The notes beneath the pieces were generated by a model. The model saw only the letters and a list, made by a program, of their open reading frames with translations. It was not told the DNA's origin and ran no database searches. Position numbers and translations under genes: made by a program. From an uncultured Collinsella sp. (GTDB lineage Bacteria > Actinomycetota > Coriobacteriia > Coriobacteriales > Coriobacteriaceae), in assembly GCA_934646965.1 (NCBI GenBank), contig CAKUEZ010000039.1, positions 1 to 17,740 of the forward strand: a DNA stretch of 17,740 bases, in the 5' to 3' direction. This document shows, piece by piece, positions 15,672-17,740 of this stretch (position 1 is the stretch's first letter; each line of letters opens with the position of its first letter).

Positions 15672-17687
15672 ATGGTAAAGATTCGAGAGAAGCAAACCGA
15701 GCAGCTCGAGAAAGCTGCCTCCAAGGGGCTTAAGCTCGGTGGCTGGAAGAAGATGACGCTGTCTTCTAAGATCGCCGCCGTCGTGCTGGTGCTGGTCGCT
15801 CTGACCGCAATTCTCGCTCCGATGCTCGCCCCCTATAGCCCGGTCGAGATTTTCACCGCTCGCCAGGCTCCCGGTAACGGATTCATCTTCGGTACTGACG
15901 ACAAGGGCCGCGACATTCTGTCGCGTATGCTCTACGGCGGCCGTTACTCGCTGATCATCGGCTTTGGCGCTACCGCCATGGCTCTGGTCTGCGGTTCGGT
16001 CGTGGGCGCCCTCGCGGCGGTTTCGCGCAAGTCCGTTTCCGAGGCGATTATGCGCATCCTGGACATCATCATGTCCATCCCGGGCATCGCCCTCGCTGCC
16101 GTGTTCGTTTCCATCCTGGGCAACTCCGTGCCGTCGATTATCTTCGCCATCGGATTTATGTACACCCCGCAGATCGCCCGTATCGTGCGCGCCAACATCG
16201 TGTCCGAGTACGGCGAGGATTATGTTCGCGCGGTCATCGTTTCCGGTGCCAAGGCTCCGTGGATTTTGATCAAGCATGTTCTGCGTAACTGCATCGCCCC
16301 GATTATGGTCTTCACCGTCACCCTGGTCGCCGACGCCATCATCTTCGAGGCCTCGCTGACCTTCATCGGCGCCGGTATTCAGGAGCCCACCGCTACCTGG
16401 GGCAACATCCTCGCCGACGCCCGCGGCGGCGTGCTTGCCGGCCGTTGGTGGCAGGCGCTGTTCCCGGGCCTGGCCATCATGATCACCTGCCTGGCGCTCA
16501 ACATCCTCTCCGAGGGCATTACCGACGCCATGGCCGCTGCTCCCTCTGCCGCCCTGGATCCGACCGATTCCTCCAAGCGCCGCGAGGCCGACCTGCTGGT
16601 CTCTGACCCCGTTCGCGCCTACAAGGAGCAGGCCCAGTCCCTGTCCGCCCGTCTTGGCGCCCTGCGCGATGTCGAGCTCAAGCGTAATGACCGCCACGTG
16701 CCCGATGAGTCCGTTGAGCCGATCCTTTCGGTCCGCGATTTCTGCATCCAGTTTGAGCATCATGGTGACATCAACGTCGTCGACCACGTCAACTTTGATG
16801 TCCGTCCTGGCCAGACCATGGGCCTGGTCGGCGAGTCCGGCTGCGGTAAGTCCATCACCACGCTGGCCATCATGGGTCTGACCGACGATGACGAGCACCT
16901 TTCCGGTGAGGTTCTCTGGGAGGGCCGCGACCTGCTCAAGATGAGCAAGAAGGAGTGGTTCGGCCTGCGCGGTACCGATATCGCCATGGTCTACCAGGAC
17001 GCCCTGTCCTCGCTTAACCCCTCCATGCTCATCTCTGCCCAGATGAAGCAGCTCACCAAGCGCGGCGGCACCCGTAGCGCCGAGGAGCTCCTGGAGCTCG
17101 TGGGTCTCGACCCCAAGCGCACGCTCGAGAGCTACCCGCACGAGCTTTCCGGTGGCCAGCGTCAGCGTGTTCTGATCGCTATGGCACTCACCCGTGACCC
17201 CAAGCTGGTCATCTGCGACGAGCCCACGACCGCTCTGGACGTTACCGTCCAGAAGCAGGTTATCAAGCTGCTCAACGACCTTCAGGCCAAGCTCGGCTTT
17301 GCCATGATCTTCGTTTCGCATGACCTGGCGCTGGTCGCCGAGGTCGCCCACAACATCACGGTTATGTACGCCGGTCAGGTTATCGAGCAGGCGCCCACCA
17401 AGGAGCTGCTCACCAACCCGATCCACGAGTACACCCGCGGTCTTCTGGGCTCCGTTCTGTCCATCGAAAGCGGTTCGGGCCGCCTGCATCAGGTGCCCGG
17501 TGCCGTTCCGAGCCCGCGCGATTTCCCCAAGGGCGATCGCTTTGCGCCCCGCTCGAGCCATCCGCGCATTGGCCTGGACACCCGTCCGGTCTTCAAGCGC
17601 GTGCCCGGCACCGAGCACTTCTATTCCGAGCTCCCCGACGAGGTGCTCAAGGCAAATGGTTTGACCCCTCACGCGGAGGTGATGTAG
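15672..17687 (+). CDS. Fused Opp/Dpp permease (DppC-like) and ATP-binding protein (DppD-like)
   Basis: This 671-residue protein joins the second membrane subunit to the first ATPase of the importer. Residues 30-285 are a DppC-type permease: an N-terminal helix at 34-54, FGTDDKGRDILSRMLYGGR at 73-91, and an EAA loop at about 179-210 (YGEDYVRAVIVSGAKAPW, then LRNCIAP). A charged linker of about 65 residues (286-350) follows. Residues 351-600 are an ABC ATPase with Walker A GESGCGKS 387-394, Q-loop around 442, signature LSGGQRQ 492-498, Walker B ICDEPTTALD 514-523 and H-loop His550. The C-terminal tail has the peptide-transporter RLHQVPGAVP block, but the usual cysteines are absent (GDRFAPRSSHP). 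Only a weak AGGA is upstream, so coupling to the preceding gene is likely. Similar fusions are known in Actinobacteria. Confidence 0.94.
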   Translation: MVKIREKQTEQLEKAASKGLKLGGWKKMTLSSKIAAVVLVLVALTAILAPMLAPYSPVEIFTARQAPGNGFIFGTDDKGRDILSRMLYGGRYSLIIGFGATAMALVCGSVVGALAAVSRKSVSEAIMRILDIIMSIPGIALAAVFVSILGNSVPSIIFAIGFMYTPQIARIVRANIVSEYGEDYVRAVIVSGAKAPWILIKHVLRNCIAPIMVFTVTLVADAIIFEASLTFIGAGIQEPTATWGNILADARGGVLAGRWWQALFPGLAIMITCLALNILSEGITDAMAAAPSAALDPTDSSKRREADLLVSDPVRAYKEQAQSLSARLGALRDVELKRNDRHVPDESVEPILSVRDFCIQFEHHGDINVVDHVNFDVRPGQTMGLVGESGCGKSITTLAIMGLTDDDEHLSGEVLWEGRDLLKMSKKEWFGLRGTDIAMVYQDALSSLNPSMLISAQMKQLTKRGGTRSAEELLELVGLDPKRTLESYPHELSGGQRQRVLIAMALTRDPKLVICDEPTTALDVTVQKQVIKLLNDLQAKLGFAMIFVSHDLALVAEVAHNITVMYAGQVIEQAPTKELLTNPIHEYTRGLLGSVLSIESGSGRLHQVPGAVPSPRDFPKGDRFAPRSSHPRIGLDTRPVFKRVPGTEHFYSELPDEVLKANGLTPHAEVM

Positions 17688-17690
17688 ATG
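17675..17690 (+). promoter_or_regulatory. Near-perfect Shine-Dalgarno site for the next ATPase gene
   Basis: GGAGGTGAT at 17675-17683, inside the last codons of the fused gene, is complementary to the 16S rRNA anti-Shine-Dalgarno end. It lies about 5-8 bases before ATG 17688. It fixes the start of the last, truncated gene and contrasts with the weak site used by the fused gene itself. Confidence 0.7.
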
Positions 17691-17740
17691 AGCGAGACCG
17701 CAGTCAACGGCGTCGAGCCGATCATCTTCCTTGATGACGT
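17688..17740 (+). CDS. Start of the next operon gene, probably the second Opp/Dpp ATP-binding protein (truncated by window)
   Basis: Only 17 codons are visible, beginning MSETAVNGVEPIIFLDD. The ATG comes directly after the stop codon of the fused permease/ATPase and has an excellent ribosome binding site. The PIIFLDD start resembles the first beta-strand of an ABC ATPase. A DppF/OppF-like subunit is expected here because the importer needs a second nucleotide-binding domain. No catalytic motif is visible, so the assignment rests on context. Confidence 0.6.
   Translation, partial: MSETAVNGVEPIIFLDD

Noticed and set aside
14724..17672. A 982-codon open frame on the minus strand opposite the permease and fusion genes
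   Set aside because: Both sense genes are in the same frame and avoid TTA, CTA and TCA, which leaves the antisense frame free of stops. The translation is low-complexity, rich in Gly, Asp, His and Gln, with no domain, and the sense strand encodes clear ABC transporter proteins.
1..17740. Mobile elements, CRISPR arrays, tRNA or rRNA genes
   Set aside because: I saw no transposase or integrase-like frame, no regularly spaced direct repeats, and no tRNA-like cloverleaf or rRNA segment in any intergenic stretch.

Overview
The window reads as chromosomal DNA from a high-GC Gram-positive bacterium, most likely a Coriobacteriia member of the Collinsella type. This is inferred from the GC-rich codon use, AGGAG-type ribosome binding sites, actinobacterial-style gene fusions and the protein flavours; no rRNA or other decisive marker is present. 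Genes are densely packed. I see no insertion sequence, phage gene, CRISPR array, tRNA or rRNA, and no gene that looks recently acquired.

Left part (1-5238), all on the minus strand. In transcription order these are an LtaS-like membrane phosphoglycerol transferase (5238-3085), an Mrp/NBP35-type P-loop ATPase implicated in Fe-S cluster handling (2939-2109), a BaiN/HI0933-type flavoprotein (2108-837), and the N-terminal 252 residues of a second, COG2509-like FAD-dependent dehydrogenase (757 to the window edge). The Mrp and BaiN-type genes touch: one TAA separates them and they share a reading frame. A G-C hairpin lies between the two flavoprotein genes.

Middle part (5239-12577), plus strand. 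uvrA (5432-8311) has its own divergent promoter region with a candidate SOS box and is followed by a good hairpin terminator. Then come a YbaK/EbsC-type aminoacyl-tRNA editing protein, the lipid II flippase murJ, and uvrC. These three are almost contiguous (gaps of 3 and 0 bases) and probably form one operon. Two of the three excision-repair nuclease subunits therefore sit within 8 kb of each other; uvrB is not in the window.

Right part (12578-17740), plus strand. A 365-base gene-free stretch carries a probable extended -10 promoter and a nested inverted-repeat leader. It precedes a peptide/nickel-family (Opp/Dpp) ABC importer: a Tat-type substrate-binding lipoprotein, a DppB-like permease, a fused DppC-DppD permease/ATPase, and the first 17 codons of the next gene, expected to be the second ATPase. 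A strong hairpin between the binding-protein gene and the first permease gene probably sets the usual excess of binding protein over membrane components.

The most interesting points are the structured leader at 12742-12824, a cysteine-rich insertion in UvrC that changes the usual iron-sulfur ligand pattern, and the permease-ATPase fusion whose C-terminal domain has lost the usual cysteines. I found no clearly novel multi-gene system.
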